From positions 1 through 64,000 of the forward strand of contig NZ_QRGC01000024.1 of the NCBI RefSeq assembly GCF_003448965.1: 64,000 nt of DNA. Reading direction: 5' to 3'. Under the pieces are notes generated by a model that worked only from the letters and a program-made list of their open reading frames with translations, had not been told where the DNA came from and did no database searches. Made by a program: the position numbers and the translations under genes. This document shows, piece by piece, positions 16,874 through 26,105 of the stretch (positions are counted from its first letter, which is position 1; every line of letters begins with the position of its first letter). Source of the DNA: Oceanicella sp. SM1341. GTDB lineage: Bacteria; Pseudomonadota; Alphaproteobacteria; Rhodobacterales; Rhodobacteraceae.

Positions 16874-16899
16874 CGCCCCGGGGAGCTTCCCCCGGGGCG
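16874..16899 (-). other. Intercistronic hairpin after the aldehyde dehydrogenase gene
   Basis: CGCCCCGGGG (16874-16883) pairs with CCCCGGGGCG (16890-16899) around a 6-nt loop, 10 bp past the dehydrogenase stop on the minus strand. It is followed by TCGGACCTTTCG, a weak U-run. It could be a partial terminator or an mRNA stabiliser. Confidence 0.5.
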
Positions 16900-16909
16900 C
16901 CGTGCCGGA

Positions 16910-18340
16910 TCAGGGCAGCGTGTAGGCGGTCTTCACCGTGGTGAAGAACTCGGCTGCGTATTTCCCCTGCTCGCGCGGGCCGAAGGACGAGCCCTTCCGG
17001 CCGCCGAAGGGAACGTGATAGTCGACCCCCGCCGTGGGCAGGTTGACCATCACCATGCCCGCTTCCGCGTTGCGGCGGAAATGCGTGGCGTATTTCAGCG
17101 AGGTGGTGCAGATGCCCGAGGACAGGCCGAAGGCGGTGTCATTCGCCGCGAAGAGCGCTTCCTCGTAGTCCTTCACCCGCACCACGGAGGCAACGGGACC
17201 GAAGACCTCCTCGCGGTTGATGGTCATCTCCTGCGTGGTCTCGGTGAAGAGCGCGGGCGCGAGGTAGAAGCCCTCGGTGTCGCATTTCACCCGGCCGCCG
17301 CCGAACACGAGCTTGCCACCCTCGTCCTTTGCCTTGGCGATGTAGCCCTCGTCGACCGCGAGCTGGCTCTCGTCGACCACCGGGCCGATATGGGTGCCGG
17401 CGGCGCGGGCGTCGCCGATCTTCAGGCTCTCCAGCTTCGCCACCACCGCGTCGATGAAGCGGTCATGGATGCCGTCGGTGACGATGAGCCGCGAGGAGGC
17501 GGTGCAGCGCTGGCCGGTGGAGAAGAAGGCGCCGTTCACGCAGGCGTCGACCGCCACCGAGATGTCGGCGTCATCGAGCACCACCATCGGGTTCTTGCCG
17601 CCCATCTCGAGCTGGAACTTGCGCATGTGCTCCACGCACTTGGCCGCGACATGCTTGCCGGTGTTCACCGAGCCGGTGAAGGTCACCGCCGCCACGCGCT
17701 TGTCCGAGAGGATGGTCTCGCCGACGACCGAGCCGCGGCCCATCACCAGGTTGAACACGCCCTCCGGCACGCCGGCGCGCACCAGGATGTCGGCCAGCGC
17801 CCAGGCCGAGCCGGGCACGAGGTCGGCCGGCTTGAACACCACCGTGTTGCCGTAGCAGAGCGCCGGGGCGATCTTCCAGGCCGGGATGGCGATGGGGAAG
17901 TTCCACGGTGTGATGATGCCCACCACGCCCATCGGCTCGCGCGTGATCTCCACGCCCACGCCGGGGCGCACGGAAGGAACGGTCTCGCCGGTGAGGCGCA
18001 GCGCCTCGCCGGAGAAGAAGCGGAAGATCTGGGCGGCGCGCAGCACCTCGCCCTTGGCCTCCGGCAGGGTCTTGCCCTCCTCGCGGGCGAGCAGGTCACC
18101 CAGCTCGTCGGCCCGCGCGGTGATCTCGTCGGCCACGCGCTGCAGGATGTCGTAGCGCTGCTGCGGCCCGGAATGCGACCAGGAGGGGAAGGCGGCGGCG
18201 GCGGCGGAGATCGCCTGCTCGGTCATCGCGGCATCGGCCTGGGCGTAGGTGTCGATGATGTCCGAGAGGTCGGAGGGGTTCACGTTTGGCCGCTCGGATG
18301 TGCCCGCGGTCCAGGCGCCACCGATGTAGAGTTGCTTCAT
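16910..18340 (-). CDS. NAD(P)-dependent aldehyde dehydrogenase, probable 2-oxoglutarate semialdehyde dehydrogenase
   Basis: Encodes 476 residues, a complete ALDH. Motifs are GIITPWNFPIAIPAWK in the cofactor domain, FTGSVNTGKHVA, the general-base segment LEMGGKNPMVVLDDAD, and the catalytic cysteine in FFSTGQRCTASSR. Family size is 470-500. In the Weimberg route this enzyme oxidises 2-oxoglutarate semialdehyde to 2-oxoglutarate, which enters the TCA cycle. The assignment to that substrate rests on the flanking FAH-family and IlvD/Edd dehydratases. It starts 13 bp after the FAH-family gene, in the same operon. Confidence 0.88.
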   Translation of the reverse strand: MKQLYIGGAWTAGTSERPNVNPSDLSDIIDTYAQADAAMTEQAISAAAAAFPSWSHSGPQQRYDILQRVADEITARADELGDLLAREEGKTLPEAKGEVLRAAQIFRFFSGEALRLTGETVPSVRPGVGVEITREPMGVVGIITPWNFPIAIPAWKIAPALCYGNTVVFKPADLVPGSAWALADILVRAGVPEGVFNLVMGRGSVVGETILSDKRVAAVTFTGSVNTGKHVAAKCVEHMRKFQLEMGGKNPMVVLDDADISVAVDACVNGAFFSTGQRCTASSRLIVTDGIHDRFIDAVVAKLESLKIGDARAAGTHIGPVVDESQLAVDEGYIAKAKDEGGKLVFGGGRVKCDTEGFYLAPALFTETTQEMTINREEVFGPVASVVRVKDYEEALFAANDTAFGLSSGICTTSLKYATHFRRNAEAGMVMVNLPTAGVDYHVPFGGRKGSSFGPREQGKYAAEFFTTVKTAYTLP

Positions 18341-18353
18341 GATCTCGGGTCCT

Positions 18354-19511
18354 TCAGATCAGGTTCCGTTTCGAGAGATACTGCATGAGAGCCGTCACGC
18401 CGTACTTCCATGGCGGACAGTTGCCCGAGAGGTCAACCCAATTGACCAATGCGCCGAGTTCCGGGGCGGAGATTTCCACCCGGTCGCCCACCTTGTGGGT
18501 GAAGCCGGCGCCCGGCGCGCCGCGGTCCTGGGTGGGGGCGAAGAGCGTGCCGAGGTAGAGCATGAAGCCGTCGGGATACTGGTGATCGGCGTTCAGCGTC
18601 TGGTTCACGATGTCCTGCGGGCGGCGCGAGATCTCGGTCATCGGCGAGATGCCGTCCATCACGAAACCGTCATCGGCGCCCTGCACGTTGAGCCGGACGG
18701 AGACCTTCTCGGCCTGCTCCATGCCGAAGCGGCCGTCGAACAGGCGGATGAACGGGCCGATGGAGGCGGAGGCGTTGTTGTCCTTCGCCTTGGAGAGCAG
18801 CAGCGCCGAGCGGCCCTCGAAATCGCGCAGGTTCACGTCGTTGCCCAGCGTCACGCCGCGCACGGTGCCGCGGCTGTCGACCGCGAGCACCAGCTCGGGC
18901 TCGGGGTTGTTCCAGTGCGATTTCGGGTGCACGCCGATGCGCGCGCCGCAGCCCACGCCCGAGAGCACCGGCGCCTTGGTGAACACCTCCGCGTCCGGCC
19001 CGATGCCGACCTCGAGGTATTGCGACCACATGCCCATCTCCACGAGCACGCGCTTCACCTCCATCGCCTTGTCCGAGCCCGGCGCGAGGCCGCGCAGGCT
19101 GTCGCCCAGCACGGGCGCGAGCCGGGCGCGGATCTCCTCCGCCGCGGCGGGGTCGCCCTTGGCCTGCTCCTCCACCACGCGCTCGATCATCGAGGAGGCG
19201 AAGGTGACACCGGCGGCTTTCAGCACCTGAAGGTCGCAGGGCGCGAGCAGCCGGTCACCGCCCTCGGCCAGCGCACCGTCGAGGAAGTGCTGCACCGGCC
19301 CGAGGGCCGGGAAGTCCCCCGCCAGCGCGGTGGCGAGATCGTCGCGCTCCAGCAGCTGCGAGACGGTGGGGGCCAGGGCGCTGATGTCATGCAGCACCCC
19401 CTCGCGCACCAGCACCGGCACCGGGCCGCCCGCGGCCTCCAGGTGCACGCGCCCGATCAGCAGCGCGCCGGCATCCTTCGGCAGAATTTCGTCAGTCGTA
19501 AGGCTTCGCAT
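18354..19511 (-). CDS. xylX: FAH-family 2-keto-3-deoxypentonate dehydratase (XylX-like)
   Basis: Encodes 385 residues. The N-terminal part (LLIGRVHLEAAGGPVPVLVR) and the C-terminal catalytic half (VGCGARIGVHPKSHWNNPEPELVLAVDS) resemble Caulobacter XylX, the fumarylacetoacetate-hydrolase-fold dehydratase of 2-keto-3-deoxyxylonate. The NPEPELVL glutamates should bind the divalent metal. The start is the ATG at 19509-19511 (MRSLTTDEIL), which places the gene first in the operon. The order xylX, dehydrogenase, IlvD-type dehydratase parallels the Caulobacter xylXA...D set, with the lactonase and sugar dehydrogenase missing. L-arabinonate use cannot be ruled out. Confidence 0.72.
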   Translation of the reverse strand: MRSLTTDEILPKDAGALLIGRVHLEAAGGPVPVLVREGVLHDISALAPTVSQLLERDDLATALAGDFPALGPVQHFLDGALAEGGDRLLAPCDLQVLKAAGVTFASSMIERVVEEQAKGDPAAAEEIRARLAPVLGDSLRGLAPGSDKAMEVKRVLVEMGMWSQYLEVGIGPDAEVFTKAPVLSGVGCGARIGVHPKSHWNNPEPELVLAVDSRGTVRGVTLGNDVNLRDFEGRSALLLSKAKDNNASASIGPFIRLFDGRFGMEQAEKVSVRLNVQGADDGFVMDGISPMTEISRRPQDIVNQTLNADHQYPDGFMLYLGTLFAPTQDRGAPGAGFTHKVGDRVEISAPELGALVNWVDLSGNCPPWKYGVTALMQYLSKRNLI

Positions 19512-19730
19512 GAATTCCCCCCTTGCATGTGGCTTATTGCTTAGCGTCTTTATTCGGGCCGCGTCACCCCCTCTTCGGTTGCGCCGGAGGCGCCGCATGC
19601 CGGCGCCTCCCGCACAGCCGGACGGGGGGCTGCGCACGAACAAGAGGTTTGATTTTGACCGGCAAAGCCAACCCCCCTATCCTCCCCCGAAATATAGAGT
19701 CGGCCACCCCGGTGGCGCACAAAGCGTATG

Positions 19731-19740
19731 TTGCAGCGCA
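19731..19740 (+). promoter_or_regulatory. Candidate operator, copy 1 (TTGCAGCGCA)
   Basis: TTGCAGCGCA, followed by A, makes the imperfect palindrome TTGC-AGC-GCAA. It lies 199 bp upstream of the ROK start and 220 bp upstream of the xylX start, in the region where a ROK repressor would act on either promoter. ROK operators are often short TTnC...GnAA-type palindromes. Assignment to this regulator is inference. Confidence 0.4.
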
Positions 19741-19849
19741 ATTTCCGCACTTTCGGCCACGCGAGGGGGCGTGAGAACGTATGAAGCTCCGGATACCTGG
19801 AAATACCTACGCAAACACTCAGAATTACTCCCCGGCCGGGCCGCGCATA

Positions 19850-19859
19850 TTGCAGCGCA
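19850..19859 (+). promoter_or_regulatory. Candidate operator, copy 2 (TTGCAGCGCA)
   Basis: This is an exact second copy of TTGCAGCGCA, 119 bp from the first and 71 bp before the ROK gene start, with flanks CATA and TCAC. Two sites about 11 helical turns apart would allow DNA looping, as seen with other ROK repressors. Confidence 0.4.
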
Positions 19860-19929
19860 TCACCGCGACTCCGCTGCACTGCACCCGGGCCAGGGCCGGC
19901 GGAGGCGCCGCAACACCCGTGGAGGCCGC

Positions 19930-21180
19930 ATGCTGAAGAGGGTCGACAGCGACTGGCTGCGCGACATCAACCGCCGCCGCGTGCTGCGCGAGGTGCGCAA
20001 GATGGGCGCCGTGGCGCGGGTGGACATCGCGGACGCCACCGGCCTCAGCCCGGCCACCGTCACCGTGGTGGCCAACGAGCTGATCGAGCACGGGCTGCTC
20101 GAGGAGGCCCGCGCCGAGACCGAGGGCGACCAGCGCCGCCGCGGCCGGCCGCGCGTGTTGCTGCGCCTCGCGCCCGGCGCGCTGCGGGTGGCGGGAGTGA
20201 AGCTCGCCGAGCACCGGATCTCGGTGATCATCGTCGATTTCGCCGGCGAGACCGTGGGCGAGGCCGAGACCGCGGTGCGCACCCGCGCCGAGCCGCTCGA
20301 CGCGCTGATCAACCTCATCGAGGAGAACATCCGCGCCGCCGCCCGCCAGGCGAGGGTGCGCCCGCGCGACCTCGCGGGCATCGGCATCGCCCTGCCCGGC
20401 TATGTCGACGCGATGAGCGGCACCGCCTGGTGGTCGCCGGTGCTGGCCGAGCCGGAGGTGCATCTCACCACCCTGCTGGAGCGACGCTTCACCTGCCCGG
20501 TCTTCGCCGACAACGACGCGAACATCGCCACCCTGGCCGAGCTGTGGTTCGGCGTGGGCCAGGGGGTGCGCAACTTCGCGGTGGTGACGGTGGAACACGG
20601 CGTGGGCATGGGCATGGTGCTCGACGGGCGCATCCGCCGCGGTGCGCGCGGGCTGGGCGCCGAGCTCGGGCACATGAAGGTCGCACTCGACGGCGCGCCC
20701 TGCCGCTGCGGCCAGCGCGGCTGCCTCGAGGCCTATGTGGCGGATTACGCGCTGCTGCGCCGCGCCTCCTCCATCCTGCCGGATGTCGACCTCTCCGACC
20801 CCGCGCGGCGGCGCGAGGGGCTCACGGCGCTCACCGCCCTCGCCCATGACGGCTCGAACGAGGCGAACGCCATCTTCCGCGAGGCCGCCGCCATGCTCGG
20901 CCTCGGCATGGCGAACCTGGTGAACATCGTCGACCCCGGCATGATCATCCTCTCGGGCACGCGCTTTCGCAACGAGCTGCTGTTCTCCGACATCATGGCC
21001 CAGACCCTGCGGGAAAACTCCATCCCCTTCGGCCCGCCGGGCCCGGAGATCCGCACCCATGTCTGGGGCGACCTGCTCTGGACCCGCGGCGCCGCGGCCC
21101 TCGCCCTCGAGGGGCTGACCGACGACACGCTCTTCGGCCTGCAGACCACGCGTACCGGCGCCGCCCTCGCCGGCGCCTGA
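19930..21180 (+). CDS. ROK-family transcriptional repressor (XylR/NagC type)
   Basis: Encodes 416 residues. The N-terminal winged helix-turn-helix (about 10-70) includes VARVDIADATGLSPATVTVVANELIEHGLL. The sugar-kinase-like ROK domain follows, with FADNDANIATLAELWFG (catalytic-Asp region), GHMKVALDG and the zinc site CRCGQRGCLEAYV. NagC/XylR-type proteins repress sugar genes until the sugar binds. Divergence from the pentonate operon makes it the obvious local regulator. The start at 19930 is preceded by GGAGG. An open frame extends far upstream, but that lead has no ROK character. The stop lies inside a duplicated 25-bp segment. Confidence 0.9.
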   Translation: MLKRVDSDWLRDINRRRVLREVRKMGAVARVDIADATGLSPATVTVVANELIEHGLLEEARAETEGDQRRRGRPRVLLRLAPGALRVAGVKLAEHRISVIIVDFAGETVGEAETAVRTRAEPLDALINLIEENIRAAARQARVRPRDLAGIGIALPGYVDAMSGTAWWSPVLAEPEVHLTTLLERRFTCPVFADNDANIATLAELWFGVGQGVRNFAVVTVEHGVGMGMVLDGRIRRGARGLGAELGHMKVALDGAPCRCGQRGCLEAYVADYALLRRASSILPDVDLSDPARRREGLTALTALAHDGSNEANAIFREAAAMLGLGMANLVNIVDPGMIILSGTRFRNELLFSDIMAQTLRENSIPFGPPGPEIRTHVWGDLLWTRGAAALALEGLTDDTLFGLQTTRTGAALAGA

Positions 21181-21227
21181 GGCCACCCGCTCCGGCGCGG
21201 CGCTCGCCGGCGCCTGAGGCCACCCGC
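21166..21227 (+). repeat. 25-bp direct repeat spanning the ROK stop codon
   Basis: An exact 25-bp segment beginning CTCGCCGGCGCCTGAGGCC occurs at 21166-21190 and 21203-21227 (37-bp period). The first copy contains the ROK stop codon. This looks like a small tandem duplication of the 3' end; the second copy is non-coding. Confidence 0.8.
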
Positions 21228-21230
21228 GCA

Positions 21231-21264
21231 GCGAAAAGGGGCGCCCCGCGGGGCGCCCCTTCGC
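21231..21264. terminator. Bidirectional terminator between ROK gene and permease operon
   Basis: A near-perfect hairpin: GCGAA...GGGGCGCC on the left pairs with GGCGCCCCTTCGC on the right, about 13-15 bp with a 2-nt bulge and a tiny GC apex. It lies between convergent units and can act in both directions; A/T residues flank the GC core. Confidence 0.7.
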
Positions 21265-21285
21265 ATGTCCGGCGGCCGGCTCCGC

Positions 21286-22206
21286 TCAGCTCTGCTTGAT
21301 GCCGCGCAGGCGTTCGGAGCGGCGGCGCAGCAGTTCCACCGTGGTGAGCAGGATGATCGAGAAGATCACCAGCAGCGTGGCCGCGGCGAGGATGGCCGGC
21401 GAGATCTGCTCGCGGATGCCGTTCCACATCTGCCGCGGGATGGTCTGCTGGTCATGGGCGGCGACGAAGAGCACGACCACCACCTCGTCGAAGGAAGTGA
21501 CGAAGGCGAAGAGCGCGCCCGAGACCACGCCCGGCAGGATCAGCGGCATGATGATCCTGAAGAACACCCGCGGCGGCGAGGCGCCGAGGTTCATCGCCGC
21601 ACGGGTGAGCGAGTGGTCGAACCCCACCAGCGTCGCCGTGACGGTGATGATCACGAAGGGAATGCCCAGCGTGGCATGCGCGAGGATGATGCCGGCATAG
21701 GAATTCGCCAGCCCCGTGGCCGAGTAGAAGAAGTAGAGCCCGGTGGCGGTGATGATCACCGGCACGATCATCGGCGAGATCAGCACCGCCATGATGGTGC
21801 GGCGAAACGGCATCTCGGGCCGCGACAGGCCGAGGGCTGCGATGGTGCCCAGAAGCGTGGCGAGCAGCGTGGCCGAGACACCGATGATGATCGAGTTCTT
21901 CGCCGCCTGCACCCAGGCCGCGTTGTGCCACACGTCCGCCCACCAGGCGGCACCGCCCGGCGCGTCGGGCCGGTTCATGCCGAAGGTGAGCAGCGTCTCG
22001 TACCAGCGCATCGAGTAGCCGGCGGGGTCGAACGAGAGCATCGCGTCGGTGAAGGTGAAGTAGGGCTCGGCGTTGAAGCTGAGCGGAATGATGATCAGGA
22101 TCGGCGCGATCAGGAACAGGAAGATCAGCCCGCAGCCGATGCGGTAGGCCCAGGTCCAGGCGCGCTCCAGCGGGGTGGCGTATACGGGAATGGCCATCTG
22201 CGTCAC
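21286..22206 (-). CDS. ABC transporter permease, PotC type
   Basis: Encodes 306 residues with six or more transmembrane helices. The binding-protein-dependent permease loop reads NLGASPPRVFFRIIMPLILPGVVSGALFAF, which docks onto the ATPase. It is the second permease of a spermidine/putrescine-like (PotABCD) importer. Its ATG overlaps the stop of the other permease by 4 bp. It is last in the operon, followed by a strong hairpin shared with the ROK gene. Confidence 0.92.
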   Translation of the reverse strand: MTQMAIPVYATPLERAWTWAYRIGCGLIFLFLIAPILIIIPLSFNAEPYFTFTDAMLSFDPAGYSMRWYETLLTFGMNRPDAPGGAAWWADVWHNAAWVQAAKNSIIIGVSATLLATLLGTIAALGLSRPEMPFRRTIMAVLISPMIVPVIITATGLYFFYSATGLANSYAGIILAHATLGIPFVIITVTATLVGFDHSLTRAAMNLGASPPRVFFRIIMPLILPGVVSGALFAFVTSFDEVVVVLFVAAHDQQTIPRQMWNGIREQISPAILAAATLLVIFSIILLTTVELLRRRSERLRGIKQS

Positions 22207-23480
22207 CCCAGCTTCATGTTGTCGATGCCCACCAGCCGGTCATAGAGCCAGTAGAGCAGCAGGACCGCGGCGAGCAGGATGCCGGCCAGCGCCGCGGCGA
22301 GCGACCAGTTGTGCGATTCCTGCATGTGGAAGGCGATGAGATTGGAGATCAGCGTGCCCGTGGTGCCGCCGACGAGGGCGGGCGTGATGTAGTAGCCCAC
22401 GGCGAGGATGAACACGAGCAGGATGCCCGCGCCCATGCCCGGCACCGTCTGCGGCAGGTAGATGCGGCGGAAGGTGGTCCAGCTCGTGGCGCCCAGGCTG
22501 CGCGCGGCGCGCGCGTAGGAGGGCGGGATGGTGCGCATCACCGAGTAGAGCGGCAGGATCATGAAGGGCAGCAGGATATGCGTCATCGCGATCACCGTGC
22601 CGGCCTGGTTGTACATCATCTGGATGCGACCGTCCTCGCCGATGATGCCGATCCACACCAGAACGTCGTTCACAACGCCCTGGCTTTGCAGCAGCACCAT
22701 CCAGCTGGTGGTGCGCACCAGCAGCGAGGTCCAGAACGGCAGCAGAACGAGGATCATCAGCAGGTTGGAATAGCGCATCGGCAGCGTGGCCAGCAGGTGG
22801 GCGATCGGGTAGCCCAGCAGCAGGCAGAGCAGCGCGATGGTCACCGAGAGCACCAGCGTGCGCCAGAAGATCGCGACATAGACCTGCCGGTTCTCGTCGA
22901 CCATCTCCACCGAGCCCGTGGCATCGCGCGTGCGGTCGACGGCGGCGAGGTAGAAGGCGTCGGTATAGGGCGAGGAGGCCCGGCGCATCACGCCCCAGAG
23001 CTCGGGGTCGGCCCAGTCCTCGTCGGCGTCGAGCAGCGCCTCGCGGTAGGGCGGCTCCATGTCCTCGGCCTTGCGCGCCGTGGAGGTGAAGAGCGAGCGG
23101 GTGCCGGAGAGTTCGTAGTTCACCCGCGTGCCGATGAGGCCGATGGTCCGGTCCTCCCGGGCCTGGCGCAGGTCGAGCACCAGCGCCTCCCAGGCGGCGT
23201 CATCGGGCTCGGCATCGCCGTTCTCGGCGAACCAGGCCACCATGTGCGGCATGTGGGAGGAGAACTCGTCGTTCGAGACCGAGCGGAACAGCATCTGCCC
23301 GATCGGGATCACGAAGGAGGCGAGGATGAAGAGCAGGAGCGGCAGCACCAGCCCGGCCGCCCGCCATTTCGCCCGGCGCTGGGCGCGGGCGAGCGCGGTC
23401 TTGAGCGGAACGCCGTCGGCGGTCCGGAGCGGGGCGGCGGTGCGCGCCTCTGGCATGGCGCCTGCGGTAATGTCTGTCAC
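22203..23480 (-). CDS. ABC transporter permease, PotB type with long periplasmic loop
   Basis: Encodes 425 residues, longer than PotB (about 280). After a cytoplasmic N terminus and the first helix (AGLVLPLLLFILASFVIPIG), about 150 residues of charged sequence (roughly 70-215) precede the remaining helices. This is the extended periplasmic loop seen in a subgroup of these permeases. The coupling loop is SLGATSWTTFRRIYLPQTVPGMGAG. It pairs with the PotC-type permease. A perfect 14-bp hairpin separates it from the binding-protein gene upstream. Confidence 0.9.
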   Translation of the reverse strand: MTDITAGAMPEARTAAPLRTADGVPLKTALARAQRRAKWRAAGLVLPLLLFILASFVIPIGQMLFRSVSNDEFSSHMPHMVAWFAENGDAEPDDAAWEALVLDLRQAREDRTIGLIGTRVNYELSGTRSLFTSTARKAEDMEPPYREALLDADEDWADPELWGVMRRASSPYTDAFYLAAVDRTRDATGSVEMVDENRQVYVAIFWRTLVLSVTIALLCLLLGYPIAHLLATLPMRYSNLLMILVLLPFWTSLLVRTTSWMVLLQSQGVVNDVLVWIGIIGEDGRIQMMYNQAGTVIAMTHILLPFMILPLYSVMRTIPPSYARAARSLGATSWTTFRRIYLPQTVPGMGAGILLVFILAVGYYITPALVGGTTGTLISNLIAFHMQESHNWSLAAALAGILLAAVLLLYWLYDRLVGIDNMKLG

Positions 23481-23506
23481 GGAACCTCGGCCCTCCCGGG
23501 GTCAGG

Positions 23507-23540
23507 CGTCCGGGGCGCGCGAGACTGCGCGCCCCGGACG
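23507..23540 (-). other. Intercistronic stem-loop between binding-protein and permease genes
   Basis: A perfect 14-bp stem, CGTCCGGGGCGCGC (23507-23520) with its complement at 23527-23540, encloses loop GAGACT. It lies 5 bp after the binding-protein stop. Such structures commonly stabilise the binding-protein message over that of the permeases. Confidence 0.7.
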
Positions 23541-23545
23541 GGTCA

Positions 23546-24628
23546 TCAGCTGGAGGCGAGCCAGGCGTTGAAGCGCTCGGAGAGCTCCGTGTCCCGGTCG
23601 GCCCAGAACTCGAAGTCGTTCACGAGGGCATTGCCCATGTTCGCCTCGGCGGTCGGCATGTGCGGCGCCATCTCGGTCTTGCCGTCCATGAAGGTGCCCA
23701 CCAGCGCCCCGGAGGACTTGCGCGCCGGGCCGTAGGAGATCCAGGAGGCCTGGTCCGCCAGCGGCTTGGTGCCGGTGGAGAACTTCAGGAAGTCCATGGC
23801 GAGTTCCTTGTTCGGCGCGCCCTTCGGGATCACGAACAGGTCGAAGTCCATGATCTGGCCGTCCCAGACGATCTGGAAGGGCTTGTCCTCGCCCACGGCG
23901 GCGTTGAAGATGCGGCCGTTGTAGGCGGTGGTCATCACCACCTCGCCATCGGCGAGCAGCTGCGGCGGCTGGGCGCCGGCTTCCCACCACACGACACTGT
24001 CCTTGATGGTGTCGAGCTTGGCGAAGGCGCGGTCGACGCCCTCGTCGGTCTCCAGCAGGTCATAGACCTCCTCGGCCGGCACGCCGTCGGCCATCAGCGC
24101 CATCTCGAGATTGGCCTTGGCCGCCTTGCGCATGCCGCGCTTGCCCGGGAATTTCTCCAGGTCGAAGAAATCGGCCATGGTGGTCGGCGGGCTGTCGGGG
24201 AACTTGGTGGTGTCGTAGGCGTAGATGGTCGACCAGACGATGTTGGCCACGGCGCAATCGGTCAGCGCGCCGTCGATGAAGTCTTCCTCGGCCGGGGTGC
24301 CATCGGGCGCCGGCGGCAGGGCGGAGGCGTCGATCTCCTCCAGCAGGCCCTCGTCGCACAGGCGCACGGCGTCGGAATATTCCACGTCGGCAATGTCGAT
24401 GGTCACGTTGCCAGCCTCGACCTGCGGCTTGATCGGGGTGGCGGGGTTGTCCGCGTCCACCGAGACCACCTTGTTGCCGGTCGCCTCCATCCAGGGCTTC
24501 TGGTAGGCCTCGACCTGGCTCTTGGTGTAGGCGCCGCCCCAGGACATCACGGTGATCTCGCCGGCCTGGGCGCCGGCGGCCCCCAGGGCGACCAGCGCCG
24601 AAGTTGCGAGAAGTTTCTTCAGAAACAT
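23546..24628 (-). CDS. ABC transporter substrate-binding protein, PotD-like
   Basis: Encodes 360 residues. The signal peptide MFLKKLLATSALVALGAAGAQA likely cleaves after AQA (Sec, not lipoprotein). The mature protein begins GEITVMSWGGAYTKSQVEAY, typical of the extracellular family 1/PotD group for polyamines and related cations or small organic acids. DFDLFVIPKGAPNKELAMDF is the conserved C-lobe segment. The ligand is not readable from sequence. Because the operon lies near pentonate genes, a sugar-acid ligand is conceivable, but the family favours polyamine-like ligands. Confidence 0.9.
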   Translation of the reverse strand: MFLKKLLATSALVALGAAGAQAGEITVMSWGGAYTKSQVEAYQKPWMEATGNKVVSVDADNPATPIKPQVEAGNVTIDIADVEYSDAVRLCDEGLLEEIDASALPPAPDGTPAEEDFIDGALTDCAVANIVWSTIYAYDTTKFPDSPPTTMADFFDLEKFPGKRGMRKAAKANLEMALMADGVPAEEVYDLLETDEGVDRAFAKLDTIKDSVVWWEAGAQPPQLLADGEVVMTTAYNGRIFNAAVGEDKPFQIVWDGQIMDFDLFVIPKGAPNKELAMDFLKFSTGTKPLADQASWISYGPARKSSGALVGTFMDGKTEMAPHMPTAEANMGNALVNDFEFWADRDTELSERFNAWLASS

Positions 24629-24686
24629 ACAGTTATCTCCCTGTTATATGGCCGCGCGGGCAAGCCCCCCGCGGCCCTGAACACGT

Positions 24687-24707
24687 GGCCTCCCGGGGCG
24701 GGAGGCC
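24687..24707 (-). other. Hairpin between ATPase and binding-protein genes
   Basis: GGCCTCCC (24687-24694) pairs with GGGAGGCC (24700-24707) across a 5-nt loop. A second weaker hairpin (GGCCGCG...CGCGGCC, about 24651-24676) lies just beside it. Both are in the 107-bp gap after the ATPase stop. Confidence 0.45.
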
Positions 24708-24735
24708 TGCGTCCGCCTGCCTGCCCCGGAAGGGC

Positions 24736-25842
<1,107 letters not shown>

Positions 25843-26105
25843 ATCGATGTCTCCCTGTCGGCTTGAGCCGATCCCTGTGCCGCCCGGCGGCCTCTTGGAA
25901 ACAAGCCTAGCAGGTCGATTTCATGGCGCAACAGCCGAGTGCTCGAAATTCGCGCAGCAGGCCCGGGCCATGACGCAATGCAGCACAAACGCGCGAACGC
26001 CGCCCGTATTTTAGGCACGTTGAAAGCGGTCGAGGGATATTGAACAGAGAATCAGCAAAACGGCGCGCGCCCGGGGCAATACGGTACCGCCCCGGGGCCG
26101 GTCCG

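Larger units (their letters stand above)
19512..19929. promoter_or_regulatory. Divergent control region between xylX operon and ROK regulator
   Basis: These 418 bp separate the two divergent units and are less GC-rich than the genes, with A/T-rich patches near 19640-19700 and 19790-19830. There is no credible coding sequence. The exact 10-mer TTGCAGCGCA occurs twice (19731 and 19850) in the same orientation. A good ribosome-binding site (GGAGG, 19921-19925) precedes the ROK gene. Promoter hexamers cannot be fixed by eye. Confidence 0.6.

Noticed and set aside
15062-18388. An uninterrupted frame of more than 1100 codons on the + strand
   Set aside because: It is antisense to the IlvD/Edd dehydratase and aldehyde dehydrogenase genes. 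Its translation is low-complexity (Gly, Arg, His, Ala, Val) with no domain. Long mirror frames are expected in 70% G+C coding DNA.
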